A DNA stretch of 64,000 nt, from assembly GCA_929200255.1 (NCBI GenBank), contig CAKMYZ010000007.1:62001-126000 (forward strand), given 5' to 3'. Position 1 is the stretch's first letter, and the number at the start of each line of letters is the position of its first letter. The position numbers and the translations under genes were made by a program. Below the pieces are notes generated by a model, which was given only the letters and a program-made list of their open reading frames with translations, did not search any database and was not told the origin of the DNA. The DNA is from an uncultured Alphaproteobacteria bacterium. GTDB taxonomy: Bacteria > Pseudomonadota > Alphaproteobacteria > Rhodobacterales > Rhodobacteraceae. This document shows positions 51,802-60,667 of this stretch, in pieces.

Positions 51802-53649
51802 CTATTCGGCTGGTTGCGCCTGACCAGCATCAACTGCAACACCCGCCTTGTCGCGGCGATGATCATTCCACATCGCCTTGGCCAGTGACAGCATCATGCC
51901 AACCATGATGATACAAAACGGCAAGGCGCCGATGATCATCGCGTTCCGCAAGGCTGACAGCCCGCCACCGCCAGCCACAAGCAAGGTTCCGATCAGCAGC
52001 ATCATGATCACACCCCAGATAATGCGGTGAAACACGCCGGTTTCCTCGGCGCCGCCGGACATGATGGTGTTCATCACCAGAATGCCAGAGTCAGCAGATG
52101 TCACAAGGAACGTCATGATCAAGATCACGCACATCACAACCAGAATGCCATAAAGCGCATCCGGCAGCATTGCCTCCATGGTGACAAACAGCTTGGCAGA
52201 ATTTGATGCTGCAATGATTGCCCCATCAGCAACGCCTGACAGCTCCAGATCAATCGCGGTGCCACCAAGGATGGTCATCCATGCCCAGCACACCAGACTG
52301 GGTGCGATCACAGCGCCCAATACGAATTCACGCACCGTACGCCCGCGCGAGATGCGCGCAAGGAACAGACCCACAAATGGCGAGAACGCAATCCACCAAG
52401 CCCAGTAGAACGTGGTCCAGCCTGCCTGCCATGAGAACAGACGCCCCTCGGTGCCTGCGGCGTAGATAGCGGTGAGTGTCTCCTCTCCCAGCCCTTGTGC
52501 CGCTGCAGGTGCGCCTTCGCTGAAGCTCGCAAATGAGCCCCAAGGGTTGCCGCTTGCAGATGCATAAAGCGCCGAAAGATCTTCGGCAGAGAGAGCCGAC
52601 GCCGCTTCTGGCAACGCAGCCGTGAAGCTTGCCATGTCCTGCGGCGAATGGGCGCCAAAGCTAAGCGACAGGAAGTTGAACACGTAGTCTGCAAACGCCG
52701 TGGCATAGGTGGTCATGGCAAACAGGAAGCTGCCGAAGATCACGAATGTCAGCAGCAAGATCACCGACAACACAAGGTTGAGGTTCGACAGGTATTTCAC
52801 CCCACGACCCACGCCTGAAACAGCCGAGACAATCGACAGGCCCATGATGATTGCCAATCCAACCAAAAGCCCAACGGTTGATGGGGCAGGGGCATCACCT
52901 GTTGTGTCCTGCAACCATGCCATGCCGGTGACCTGATAGACACCATCCACAAACTGAGCGACGCCGAAACCAATGGTTACCGAGACACCAAGGATTGTCG
53001 CGACAACGCCCAAGACGTCGATTAAGTGGCCCAGTGGGCTGTTGGCCCATTTGCCGATTAGTGGCGTTAATGCGGTACGGATCGTCAATGGCATACCGCG
53101 TGTATAAGCGTAATAGGCCAGCGAAAGACCCGTCACCACATAGATGGCCCAAGCATGGAACCCGTAATGCGCAAAGGTGTAGCGATATGCACCGGTCAGG
53201 GCCTCTTCGGTATTGGGCGTTACAGACCCGTCAACGGTCAGCGGGTTTGATCCCCAAAGCCCGACTGGCTCTGCCGTGGCAAAGGTCATCAGACCGACAC
53301 CCAGACCGGCACCAAACATCATTGCAAACCACGAGAAGTTTGAAAATTCCGGCGTATCCCCCGGCTGTCCCAGCAGGCGCTTGCCGGTGGCCGGTATCAA
53401 TGCGATGGCAAACAAAAAGACCGCAAAGCAGCCCACGGCAATGACATAAAAGCCGTTAAAGCCATTCAGCAGGCTGGCATTCCAACTGGACAGTGCTGTT
53501 CCTGCGCCCAATGGCCAGATCAGCGCCCAAAGCACCAGAACAACCATTGATATCTTTGAGATCAGCGCGATCGGAAGGGAGTACCCTTCGTAGAACCCGC
53601 TGTCTTGTGTATTAATGTCCACATCTGTGAACGGTGGTTTGACGGCCAT
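51802..53649 (-). CDS. BCCT family betaine/choline/DMSP-type transporter
   Basis: 615 residues, about 12 membrane segments, with good ribosome site GGAGGGAAG. The BCCT core is visible: the first helix region, GAGLGVGLMTFATAEP with the Gly-rich sodium/substrate helix, WAIYVVTGLSLAYY, and the signature around YWAWWIAFSPFVGLFLARISRGRTVREFV, containing the aromatic box Trp residues. About 90 residues near 330-420 (an Ala/Ser-rich loop) are an insertion relative to typical BCCT carriers. It imports quaternary-ammonium or sulfonium compounds. Convergence with dmdA-acuI makes DMSP or glycine betaine a likely substrate (inference). Confidence 0.92.
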   Translation of the reverse strand: MAVKPPFTDVDINTQDSGFYEGYSLPIALISKISMVVLVLWALIWPLGAGTALSSWNASLLNGFNGFYVIAVGCFAVFLFAIALIPATGKRLLGQPGDTPEFSNFSWFAMMFGAGLGVGLMTFATAEPVGLWGSNPLTVDGSVTPNTEEALTGAYRYTFAHYGFHAWAIYVVTGLSLAYYAYTRGMPLTIRTALTPLIGKWANSPLGHLIDVLGVVATILGVSVTIGFGVAQFVDGVYQVTGMAWLQDTTGDAPAPSTVGLLVGLAIIMGLSIVSAVSGVGRGVKYLSNLNLVLSVILLLTFVIFGSFLFAMTTYATAFADYVFNFLSLSFGAHSPQDMASFTAALPEAASALSAEDLSALYASASGNPWGSFASFSEGAPAAAQGLGEETLTAIYAAGTEGRLFSWQAGWTTFYWAWWIAFSPFVGLFLARISRGRTVREFVLGAVIAPSLVCWAWMTILGGTAIDLELSGVADGAIIAASNSAKLFVTMEAMLPDALYGILVVMCVILIMTFLVTSADSGILVMNTIMSGGAEETGVFHRIIWGVIMMLLIGTLLVAGGGGLSALRNAMIIGALPFCIIMVGMMLSLAKAMWNDHRRDKAGVAVDAGQAQPAE

Positions 53650-53974
53650 TATCTTCCCTCCTGTTGTGGGCGCAGTTTTTTACACGCCCATCAATTTGAT
53701 CAGGCGTGGCGCGCCTGATTGCTGATGAGCTTATCACATTACATGCTCCAGTGACGCCTAAACCAACGTTTCATGTGTGGAATGCGTCATTTCAGGCTGA
53801 TTTAGCAGGAGTTTCCCATGGTTTTTTGCCGCCTTGGTCTCTTGGTCCCGGCAACCATCCGGTGGCTCTCGCGTTGGGGTATCGCGACCGCCGTTGGCGC
53901 GATTTTGCCGGGTATGTATAAAATCGAAAGCCTCGGTGCTTGCACATTGTGGTCTTTCTCGTATCCATGGCGTT
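53650..53974. other. 325-bp divergent intergenic region
   Basis: Carries the promoters of the BCCT gene (minus) and the aminotransferase gene (plus). An 8-bp perfect inverted repeat lies at 53699-53719. Several short open frames (53706-53921, 53818-54021) have no recognisable product or ribosome site. A TATAAA within TATGTATAAAATC at about 53916 could be a -10 element for the plus-strand gene. Confidence 0.4.
53699..53719. promoter_or_regulatory. inverted repeat upstream of the BCCT transporter
   Basis: ATCAGGCG-TGGCG-CGCCTGAT, perfect 8-bp arms, centred about 60 bp upstream of the BCCT start. A likely operator; it differs from the FadR-type site at 47225-47248. Confidence 0.45.
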
Positions 53975-55192
53975 ATGACTTTAGATATAGACTGGGTGCG
54001 TGCCCAATTCCCCGCCTTTGAACAGCCTGCCCTGCAGGGTCAGGCCTTTTTCGAAAACGCTGGTGGGTCCTACACCTGCCGCCATGTGATAGATCGGTTG
54101 CATCGCTTCTATACGCAGCGAAAGGTGCAGCCCTATGCGCCTTATGACGCCTCGCGCCTGGCTGGCGAGGAAATGGATGAGGCACGTACGCGTCTGGCGG
54201 CTATGCTGGGCGTGAAAACCCATGAATTGTCCTTTGGTCCCTCAACAACGCAGAACGTCTATGTTTTGGCGCAGGCCGTTCGGAAATGGATCAAACCCGG
54301 GCAGAGCATTGTTGTGACCAATCAGGACCACGAGGCGAACAGTGGCCCCTGGCGCCGATTGGCGGAGGAAGGCGTCTCTGTTCTTGAGTGGCAGATTGAC
54401 CCTGAGACAGGCGAGTTGCAGCTGGATGATCTGGCAAAACTGCTGGAACAGGATGTGGCGCTGGTCTGCTTCCCGCATTGTTCCAACGTGGTGGGTGCCA
54501 TTAATGATGTGGCCGCCATCGCGCAACTTGCGAGATCCGCCGGTGCGCGCAGCTGTGTCGATGGCGTCAGCTATGCGCCGCATGGGCTTCCTGATGTTGG
54601 CGCACTTGGGTGTGACGTGTATTTGTTCAGTGCCTACAAGACATTTGGCCCGCATCAGGGCATCATGGCGATCCGAGAGCCTTGGGGGATGGAGCTGCCC
54701 AATCAGGGGCATCACTTCAACGGTGACAACCTTTACCAACGGTTTACACCGGCCGGGCCTGATCATGCCCAGGTTGCCGCAAGCGCAGGGATGGCAGACT
54801 ACTTTGAAGCGATGTCGGCTCATCACGGCGGGGGAGTGGGCGCTGCTGCGGCGCGCCGGTCACATGATCTGATGCGCGACTACGAGGTCGCCCTTTTGCA
54901 ACCGCTACTGGACTATGTATCTGCAAAGAATTCAGTGCGGCTTGTCGGCCCTGCAGAGGCCTCGCGTCGTGCGCCCACAGTGTCCATGGTGCTGGAAGCA
55001 GGTGCCGAGGACGCGGCGGCAGCTTTGGCGCCGTTCGGCGTTATGGCAGGTGGTGGTGATTTTTATGCTCAGCGTCCCCTGTCTGCGATGGGTATCGATA
55101 CGGACAAGGGCGTCTTGCGCATCAGTTTTGTGCATTACACGACGAAGGCCGAGGTTGACGCTGCGATGGGGGCGCTAGATCAGATCTTGTAG
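53975..55192 (+). CDS. aminotransferase class V-fold PLP enzyme (cysteine desulfurase-like)
   Basis: 405 residues from ATG 53975; the frame runs 47 codons further upstream but the family begins at DWVRAQFPAFEQPA with AFFENAGGSYT. PLP site: SFGPSTTQNVYVL for the phosphate, CFPHCSNVVGAIND, the Asp in CVDGVSYAPHG, and the Schiff-base Lys in SAYKTFGPHQGIM. This is fold type I of the NifS/CsdA group, but no conserved active-site Cys loop is seen, so it may be a lyase or aminotransferase rather than a desulfurase. The ribosome site is weak. It ends 30 bp before the photolyase gene. Confidence 0.8.
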   Translation: MTLDIDWVRAQFPAFEQPALQGQAFFENAGGSYTCRHVIDRLHRFYTQRKVQPYAPYDASRLAGEEMDEARTRLAAMLGVKTHELSFGPSTTQNVYVLAQAVRKWIKPGQSIVVTNQDHEANSGPWRRLAEEGVSVLEWQIDPETGELQLDDLAKLLEQDVALVCFPHCSNVVGAINDVAAIAQLARSAGARSCVDGVSYAPHGLPDVGALGCDVYLFSAYKTFGPHQGIMAIREPWGMELPNQGHHFNGDNLYQRFTPAGPDHAQVAASAGMADYFEAMSAHHGGGVGAAAARRSHDLMRDYEVALLQPLLDYVSAKNSVRLVGPAEASRRAPTVSMVLEAGAEDAAAALAPFGVMAGGGDFYAQRPLSAMGIDTDKGVLRISFVHYTTKAEVDAAMGALDQIL

Positions 55193-55193
55193 G

Positions 55194-55210
55194 CGGGTCT
55201 AAAAGACCCG
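55194..55210 (+). terminator. short hairpin between aminotransferase and photolyase genes
   Basis: CGGGTCT-AAA-AGACCCG, perfect 7-bp arms directly after the aminotransferase stop. No T-run follows and the photolyase ribosome site lies 5 bp further on, so it is more likely an mRNA stability or processing stem than a full terminator. Confidence 0.4.
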
Positions 55211-55222
55211 TGCGGAGATCTG

Positions 55223-56641
55223 ATGAGCAAGCCACCAATTCTGATGTGGTTCCGGCGCGACCTGCGACTTGGCGACCATGAGGCACTGACCGCGGCCAGC
55301 AGCAGCGGGCAGCCGGTTATTCCGGTCTTCATTCATGATCCATTGGTTGCAGCTTTGGGGGCCGCACCCAAAATGCGACTGGGCCTGTCTATCGCAGACC
55401 TGTCCAAATCCCTTGCAGCAAAAGGGAGCCGCCTGATCCTGCGCCGCGGCGATGCTTTGGCAGAGCTACGCAAGCTGATCGCGGAAACGGGCGCCGGGGC
55501 CGTCTATTGGTCACGTCAATATGATCCCGACAGTGTGGCCCGCGACAAGGCGGTGAAATCCGCACTGAAAGAGGATGGGATTGCAGCAGAAAGTTTCAAA
55601 GGCCACCTGCTATTTGAACCCTGGACGGTCCAAGCCAAGACGGGGGGTTACTACAAGGTCTACACACCGATGTGGAAGGCCGTATGTGGCACAGAGGTTC
55701 CCAGTGGTTTACCTGCGCCGGGGACCATCCCAGCGCCTGACACATGGCCAAGATCCGAAGACCTTGATGACTGGCAGATGGGGGCCGCAATGCAGCGCGG
55801 CGCTGACATTTTGACCAGCCACTGCAGGGTTGGCGAGCTGTCTGCGTCAGGCAGGCTTGGCGCTTTCATCGCCAACAACCTCCGCACCTACATCAAGAAC
55901 CGTGACATACCCGGCGTCCAAGGCGCCTCTGGCCTGTCCGAAAACCTGACTTACGGAGAAATCACCCCGCGCATATGCTGGCATGCGGGGTGGCAGGCGT
56001 GGCGTGATGGCAAGTCAGATGCGGAAGTATTCCTCAAGGAGTTGGTCTGGCGCGAGTTCGCCTATCATCTGGCCTATCACACACCGCGCATTACTTGGCA
56101 GAACTGGAAAGAGGATTGGGATTCCTTCCCCTGGAATACCGATGAGTGTCTGGCCGAGGTGCAGGCATGGAAGCGAGGGCGCACGGGGCTACGTTTCGTC
56201 GATGCTGCTATGCGCGAGATGTATGTCACTGGTACCATGCATAACCGCGGGCGCATGATTGTCGCCTCTTACCTGACAAAACATCTGCTATGTCACTGGA
56301 AGATCGGGATGAACTGGTTTGCTGACTGCCTGATCGACTGGGACCCGGCCAGCAATGCAATGGGCTGGCAGTGGTCGGCGGGGTCGGGGCCGGATGCCTC
56401 ACCCTATTTCCGGGTGTTCAACCCGGTCACTCAGCTTGATAAATTTGACAAAGACCGCACATATGTGAACCGCTGGATCGCCGAGGGCAGGGATACCCCC
56501 AGCGCGACATCCTTGTCGTTTTATGATATGATCCCGCGCAGCTGGGACATGGGGCCGGGCGACCGCTACCCTGATCCTGTTGTCCCGGCAGATGTTGGAC
56601 GCCAGCGTGCCCTTGACGCGTATCAAAACCGTGGCTTCTAG
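55223..56641 (+). CDS. phrB: deoxyribodipyrimidine photo-lyase
   Basis: 472 residues. The N-terminal antenna domain starts ILMWFRRDLRLGDHEAL; the FAD-binding C-terminal domain contains GRTGLRFVDAAMREM, TGTMHNRGRMIVASYL, and DPASNAMGWQWSAGSG with PYFRVFNP. It repairs cyclobutane pyrimidine dimers using blue light. It lies directly before the cyclopropane synthase gene; in Rhodobacter sphaeroides phrA and cfaA belong to the RpoE (singlet oxygen) regulon, so a shared stress role here is plausible. Confidence 0.95.
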   Translation: MSKPPILMWFRRDLRLGDHEALTAASSSGQPVIPVFIHDPLVAALGAAPKMRLGLSIADLSKSLAAKGSRLILRRGDALAELRKLIAETGAGAVYWSRQYDPDSVARDKAVKSALKEDGIAAESFKGHLLFEPWTVQAKTGGYYKVYTPMWKAVCGTEVPSGLPAPGTIPAPDTWPRSEDLDDWQMGAAMQRGADILTSHCRVGELSASGRLGAFIANNLRTYIKNRDIPGVQGASGLSENLTYGEITPRICWHAGWQAWRDGKSDAEVFLKELVWREFAYHLAYHTPRITWQNWKEDWDSFPWNTDECLAEVQAWKRGRTGLRFVDAAMREMYVTGTMHNRGRMIVASYLTKHLLCHWKIGMNWFADCLIDWDPASNAMGWQWSAGSGPDASPYFRVFNPVTQLDKFDKDRTYVNRWIAEGRDTPSATSLSFYDMIPRSWDMGPGDRYPDPVVPADVGRQRALDAYQNRGF

Positions 56642-56669
56642 GTTCTGTAGCAGTACCTTGGGGAATTTT

Positions 56670-56699
56670 TGAACCTTTTCCGTGACTTCAACGTATCAA
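56670..56699 (+). promoter_or_regulatory. candidate ECF-sigma promoter of cfa
   Basis: TGAACC, 18 bp, TATCAA. The -35 differs by one base from TGATCC of Rhodobacter RpoE promoters; the -10 is a poor fit. An EcfG-like reading (GAAC, then CGTA) is equally possible. It is 67 bp upstream of the start. Confidence 0.3.
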
Positions 56700-56765
56700 G
56701 GAATAGCTTCACATTTTAACAATGTGACCTCGGACGGGCGCATAAAAGAAACGACAGGAAGACGC

Positions 56766-57974
56766 ATGATCTTAACCAGTACACAGGGCCAGACCGGTCT
56801 GCCACGCTACTTTGCACGGGTGTTTGATCAGATTAAGAACCTTAGCAAGGGCCGCGTCGATATCATCTTGGCCGATGGTCGCCATTTTCGGGCAGAGGGG
56901 CCAGAGCCGGGCCATGTGGCCGAGGTGCATATTCACAACGATGATGTCTTTGCCCGGACTGTGCGCGAAGGGGACATGGGCTTTTCAGAGGCTTACCTCG
57001 ACGGTTGGTGGACAACCCCTGACCTGATGGCGGTGATGGATTTCATGCATGATGATGCCGACCACATCTATGATGGGTTTCCCGCCCAAAAACTGATCCG
57101 CGTTTACGAGCGCGTCCGTTTTTGGATGCAGCGCAACTCCAAGACGCAAGCGCGCAAGAACATCAGCTATCACTATGATTTGGGGAATGAATTCTACGGC
57201 CTCTGGCTGGATGACACGATGACCTATTCATCGGCGATCTTTGAAACAGGCCAGGAAAGCACCGAAGCTGCCCAGACTGCAAAATACGCCAGCATGGTCG
57301 ATCAGATGGGGGCCAAAGCGGGCGACCATGTGCTTGAAATCGGCTGCGGTTGGGGTGGTTTCGCAGAATATGCCGCCAAGGAACGCGGGATCAAGGTCAC
57401 CGGCCTGACTATCAGCAAACAACAGTATGAGTACGCCGTGGCCCGCATGGCGAAGGCCGGTCTTTCGCATATGGTCGAGATTAAGATGCAAGACTACCGC
57501 GACGAAAAAGACACCTATGACGGGATTACCAGCATCGAGATGTTTGAAGCCGTGGGAGAACAGTACTGGCCCAAATACTTTGAAACCGTGCGTGAGCGGC
57601 TCAAACCGGGCAAACACGCAACACTCCAAATCATTACTGTGAAGGACGAACGTTGGGACAGTTACCGCAACGGGGTGGACTTTATCCAGAAATACATCTT
57701 TCCCGGCGGCATGCTGCCCAGCCCGAAGGTACTGCGGCAAGAGGTTGAAAAGGCTGGGTTAAATGTATATGGATCAATCGAGTTTGGGAAAAGTTATGCG
57801 CTGACATTGCGCCGCTGGCACGAAACGTTCAACGAAAAATGGGATCAGGTGGCCGCCCTTGGGTTTGACGCGCGCTTCAAGCGGATGTGGGATTTTTACC
57901 TGACCTCTTGTGCCGCGACATTTGATAGCCGAAACTGTGATGTAACGCAGATCACCGTGACGCGCCCTGCATAG
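56766..57974 (+). CDS. cfa: cyclopropane-fatty-acyl-phospholipid synthase
   Basis: 402 residues from ATG 56766 after CAGGAAG; the upstream open frame is not family sequence. The SAM-binding glycine motif is VLEIGCGWGGFAEYAA (about residue 183), preceded by NISYHYDLGNEFYGLWLD and followed by TSIEMFEAVGEQYW with the catalytic residues, and FIQKYIFPGGMLPS. It adds a methylene bridge to unsaturated membrane fatty acids, a response to acid or singlet oxygen. trgA follows 36 bp later. Confidence 0.95.
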   Translation: MILTSTQGQTGLPRYFARVFDQIKNLSKGRVDIILADGRHFRAEGPEPGHVAEVHIHNDDVFARTVREGDMGFSEAYLDGWWTTPDLMAVMDFMHDDADHIYDGFPAQKLIRVYERVRFWMQRNSKTQARKNISYHYDLGNEFYGLWLDDTMTYSSAIFETGQESTEAAQTAKYASMVDQMGAKAGDHVLEIGCGWGGFAEYAAKERGIKVTGLTISKQQYEYAVARMAKAGLSHMVEIKMQDYRDEKDTYDGITSIEMFEAVGEQYWPKYFETVRERLKPGKHATLQIITVKDERWDSYRNGVDFIQKYIFPGGMLPSPKVLRQEVEKAGLNVYGSIEFGKSYALTLRRWHETFNEKWDQVAALGFDARFKRMWDFYLTSCAATFDSRNCDVTQITVTRPA

Positions 57975-58010
57975 ATCAGATCGCACACGCCAAAATGAGG
58001 ACGCAGCAAC

Positions 58011-58451
58011 ATGCCTACAGCCGGACGTCTTGCCGGAGCCGTGATTTATGGCCTTTTCGGGTGGTATTTGGCAGGGCTGACAATCCCGTTCTTTCCTGAA
58101 TCGAATGCGCCCGACTATTGGGTACCCGCCAGCGCGGGGATCAGTTTGATTATCGGGTGGCGTGTGTGTGGATCGCGTGCGGGTCAAGGTTACAATCAGG
58201 CGGTTGCGACAGGGATTACCGCTGCGGGGTCAATGGCCTTTTGCCTGATCTTCGTTTTGGCCTTCAATCAAATGATCTCGAACGCGATGCGCTTGTTTTA
58301 CAATGGCCCTGTTGAAGCCGTGATGGATATCGCCACCCAGATGATCGACTTTGGCGTGTACTTCTATGACTGGGGGTTGATTGCGACGCTGTTTGTCGGT
58401 GGGATTGTCTGCGCCTTTGTCACAGAGTTTTTCGGCCAGCGTTTCCCCTGA
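58011..58451 (+). CDS. trgA: TrgA family membrane protein (tellurite resistance locus)
   Basis: 146 residues with four hydrophobic segments; opens MPTAGRLAGAVIYGLFGWYL. The identity of trgA rests on the sequence type and on the order trgA-trgB-cysK, which is the tellurite-resistance locus described in Rhodobacter sphaeroides. Its biochemical role is not known. trgB starts 4 bp after the stop. Confidence 0.8.
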   Translation: MPTAGRLAGAVIYGLFGWYLAGLTIPFFPESNAPDYWVPASAGISLIIGWRVCGSRAGQGYNQAVATGITAAGSMAFCLIFVLAFNQMISNAMRLFYNGPVEAVMDIATQMIDFGVYFYDWGLIATLFVGGIVCAFVTEFFGQRFP

Positions 58452-58455
58452 TCTT

Positions 58456-59568
58456 ATGGATATCTTTGTTTACGGCACGTTGCGGTCGCACGCCCTGATG
58501 GCCGCAGTGGCCGGGCAGGGGCCGATGCTGCCAGTTGCGGCACACCTACCCGATTTTGCCGTCTATCCCTTGTCCGGCAATGTGGTGCCTTTCATCCGGC
58601 GAAAAACGGGTGCAGTGGCGCCAGGCCTCATTTGGGAAAACCTGACGGCAACACAGGTTGCCCGTCTGGACGCTTATGAGGGCGCGTTCGGCTACGTATT
58701 GGAAGACGTGTCCGTCAACACGTCTGACGGCACGCGCAACGCGCGATGTTACATGCCACCCGCGGGGTTGGATGCGGATGAGGGGGATTGGTCGCTAGAC
58801 GCTTGGGAGGCCGACCATCTTGCCCCCGCTCTCTTTGCCGCGCAGGAAGTGTTTTCCCTTAAGCCGCTGCCTGATCACACCACCTTGCGGCGCATGTGGC
58901 CGATGATCGAAGCGCGCGCCTGGTCGAAACACCGGGCCGCCGGCGCCCCGGCCACACGGCGATATGCGCCCTCACAGGGTGATTTTGAGGTGGCGGCCTC
59001 CGATCCGCCTGTCGGTCGTTTTTTCAGTTTCCAAAGCGTGGATGTGCGCCACCGCAAGTTCTCGGGTACGCAGACCGATCTGCTGCGTCGCGAAGGGTTC
59101 TTTGGCATCGATGCTGCCATTGTTCTGCCCTATGATCCGCACCACGACCGTGTTTTGCTGGTCGAACAGGCCCGCATGGGGCCTGCGTTGCGGCACGATC
59201 CCAACCCTTGGATGCTTGAACCCGTTGCCGGGATCGTCGATGCACGTGAGACGCCGGAAGACGCCGCAAGGCGTGAGGGGCGTGAAGAAGCGGGGCTGAC
59301 GTTCAGGGCGTTGGAGCCTGCAGGGCAGTTCTATGTCTCGCCGGGTGCATCAACAGATTACTTCTATAACTATGTTGGCCTGTGTGATCTGCCGCAGACG
59401 GCCCCCTACCTGGGTGGTCTGCCTGACGAGGCGGAAGATTTGCGCCTGCATCCGATGCCCCTGGATGTGGCGATGGCGCTGGCTGACAGTGGTGAAATCG
59501 CAACCGGACCGGCGCTTTTCCTGCTCTATTGGATATTGCGACACCGTACGCGGCTTGCGGCCCTGTGA
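58456..59568 (+). CDS. trgB: TrgB: gamma-glutamylcyclotransferase-like domain fused to a Nudix hydrolase
   Basis: 370 residues from ATG 58456; the upstream frame overlaps trgA and is ignored. The N-terminal part (about 1-120) is an AIG2/GGCT-like domain starting MDIFVYGTLRSHALM. The C-terminal part (about 195-360) is a Nudix domain with a perfect box: GIVDARETPEDAARREGREE followed by AGL. It resembles ADP-ribose pyrophosphatase-type hydrolases. The two-domain layout matches TrgB of Rhodobacter. Glutathione-related and nucleoside-diphosphate chemistry in one chain is notable next to cysK. Confidence 0.85.
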   Translation: MDIFVYGTLRSHALMAAVAGQGPMLPVAAHLPDFAVYPLSGNVVPFIRRKTGAVAPGLIWENLTATQVARLDAYEGAFGYVLEDVSVNTSDGTRNARCYMPPAGLDADEGDWSLDAWEADHLAPALFAAQEVFSLKPLPDHTTLRRMWPMIEARAWSKHRAAGAPATRRYAPSQGDFEVAASDPPVGRFFSFQSVDVRHRKFSGTQTDLLRREGFFGIDAAIVLPYDPHHDRVLLVEQARMGPALRHDPNPWMLEPVAGIVDARETPEDAARREGREEAGLTFRALEPAGQFYVSPGASTDYFYNYVGLCDLPQTAPYLGGLPDEAEDLRLHPMPLDVAMALADSGEIATGPALFLLYWILRHRTRLAAL

Positions 59569-59638
59569 TCATTGCTGACGGCTTGATGTTGGAAGGGTGC
59601 AGTCCTACACAGTGAAGGTTGAATATAGGGGCCATGCC

Positions 59639-60667
59639 ATGCACATCAAAGAGAACCTTGCAGATGCCGTTGGAAACACACCGCTGATCAAGTTACGTGC
59701 CGCATCAGAGGCAACGGGTTGTACTATCCTGGGCAAGGCTGAATTCCTTAATCCCGGCCAATCGGTCAAGGACCGCGCTGCGTTGTTCATGATCAAAGAT
59801 GCGATCGCGCGTGGCGATCTGAAACCGGGTGGCACGATAGTCGAAGGCACCGCGGGCAACACGGGCATCGGTTTGGCGCTTGTTGGGGCCTCCATGGGGT
59901 TCAAAACGGTGATTGTGATCCCCGAAACCCAATCCGAAGAGAAAAAAGAGATGATCCGCGTCGCTGGCGCCCATCTGGTGCAAGTGCCTGCGGTGCCCTA
60001 TGCCAACCCCAACAACTATGTGAAATACTCTGGCCGTCTGGCCGCTGCACTGAATGAGACAGAGCCGCACGGAGCGATCTGGGCCAATCAGTTTGATAAC
60101 ACAGCTAACCGGCAGGCCCACATTGAGACAACCGGCCCCGAGATTTGGGAACAAACCGATGGCAAGGTGGATGGCTTTACCTGTGCTTGTGGGTCGGGCG
60201 GGACGCTGGCGGGGGTCGGACAGGTCTTGCAGCCCAAGGGTGTGAAGGTCGGCATTTCCGACCCGGATGGTTCCGGTCTCTATAAGCTGTACACCGATCA
60301 GGTGCCGCCTGCGGGTAACTCGATCACCGAAGGGATCGGGCAGGGGCGTATCACCGCGAACCTCGAAGGTTTCACACCTGATTTTGCGTATAAGATACCC
60401 GATGCCGAGGCGTTGCCGATCATCTTTGATCTGTTGCAGCACGAGGGCCTGTGCATGGGTGGGTCGACGGGCATCAATATTGCCGGTGCAATCCGGTTGG
60501 CCCGCGACATGGGGCCGGGCCACACCATCGTGACGATATTATGTGATTATGGCACCCGCTATCAGTCAAAGATTTTCAACCCGGATTTCCTGCGCGAGAA
60601 GGGCCTGCCTGTGCCTGCCTGGCTTGAGGCTGACATCGACGTGCCCACAGTGTTTGAGGACGTATGA
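59639..60667 (+). CDS. cysK: cysteine synthase A
   Basis: 342 residues from ATG 59639; the frame extends 14 codons upstream. PLP Lys in FLNPGQSVKDRAALF (about residue 45), phosphate loop EGTAGNTGIGLA, and GGSTGINIAGA towards the end. It makes cysteine from O-acetylserine and sulfide in the cytoplasm. In tellurite resistance, extra cysteine/thiol supply is thought to help. It overlaps the MscS gene by 4 bp (ATGA), so they are cotranscribed. Confidence 0.94.
   Translation: MHIKENLADAVGNTPLIKLRAASEATGCTILGKAEFLNPGQSVKDRAALFMIKDAIARGDLKPGGTIVEGTAGNTGIGLALVGASMGFKTVIVIPETQSEEKKEMIRVAGAHLVQVPAVPYANPNNYVKYSGRLAAALNETEPHGAIWANQFDNTANRQAHIETTGPEIWEQTDGKVDGFTCACGSGGTLAGVGQVLQPKGVKVGISDPDGSGLYKLYTDQVPPAGNSITEGIGQGRITANLEGFTPDFAYKIPDAEALPIIFDLLQHEGLCMGGSTGINIAGAIRLARDMGPGHTIVTILCDYGTRYQSKIFNPDFLREKGLPVPAWLEADIDVPTVFEDV

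Noticed and set aside
53706..54021. Short open frames upstream of the class V aminotransferase
   Set aside because: No ribosome site, domain or coupling; they overlap each other and the promoter region.
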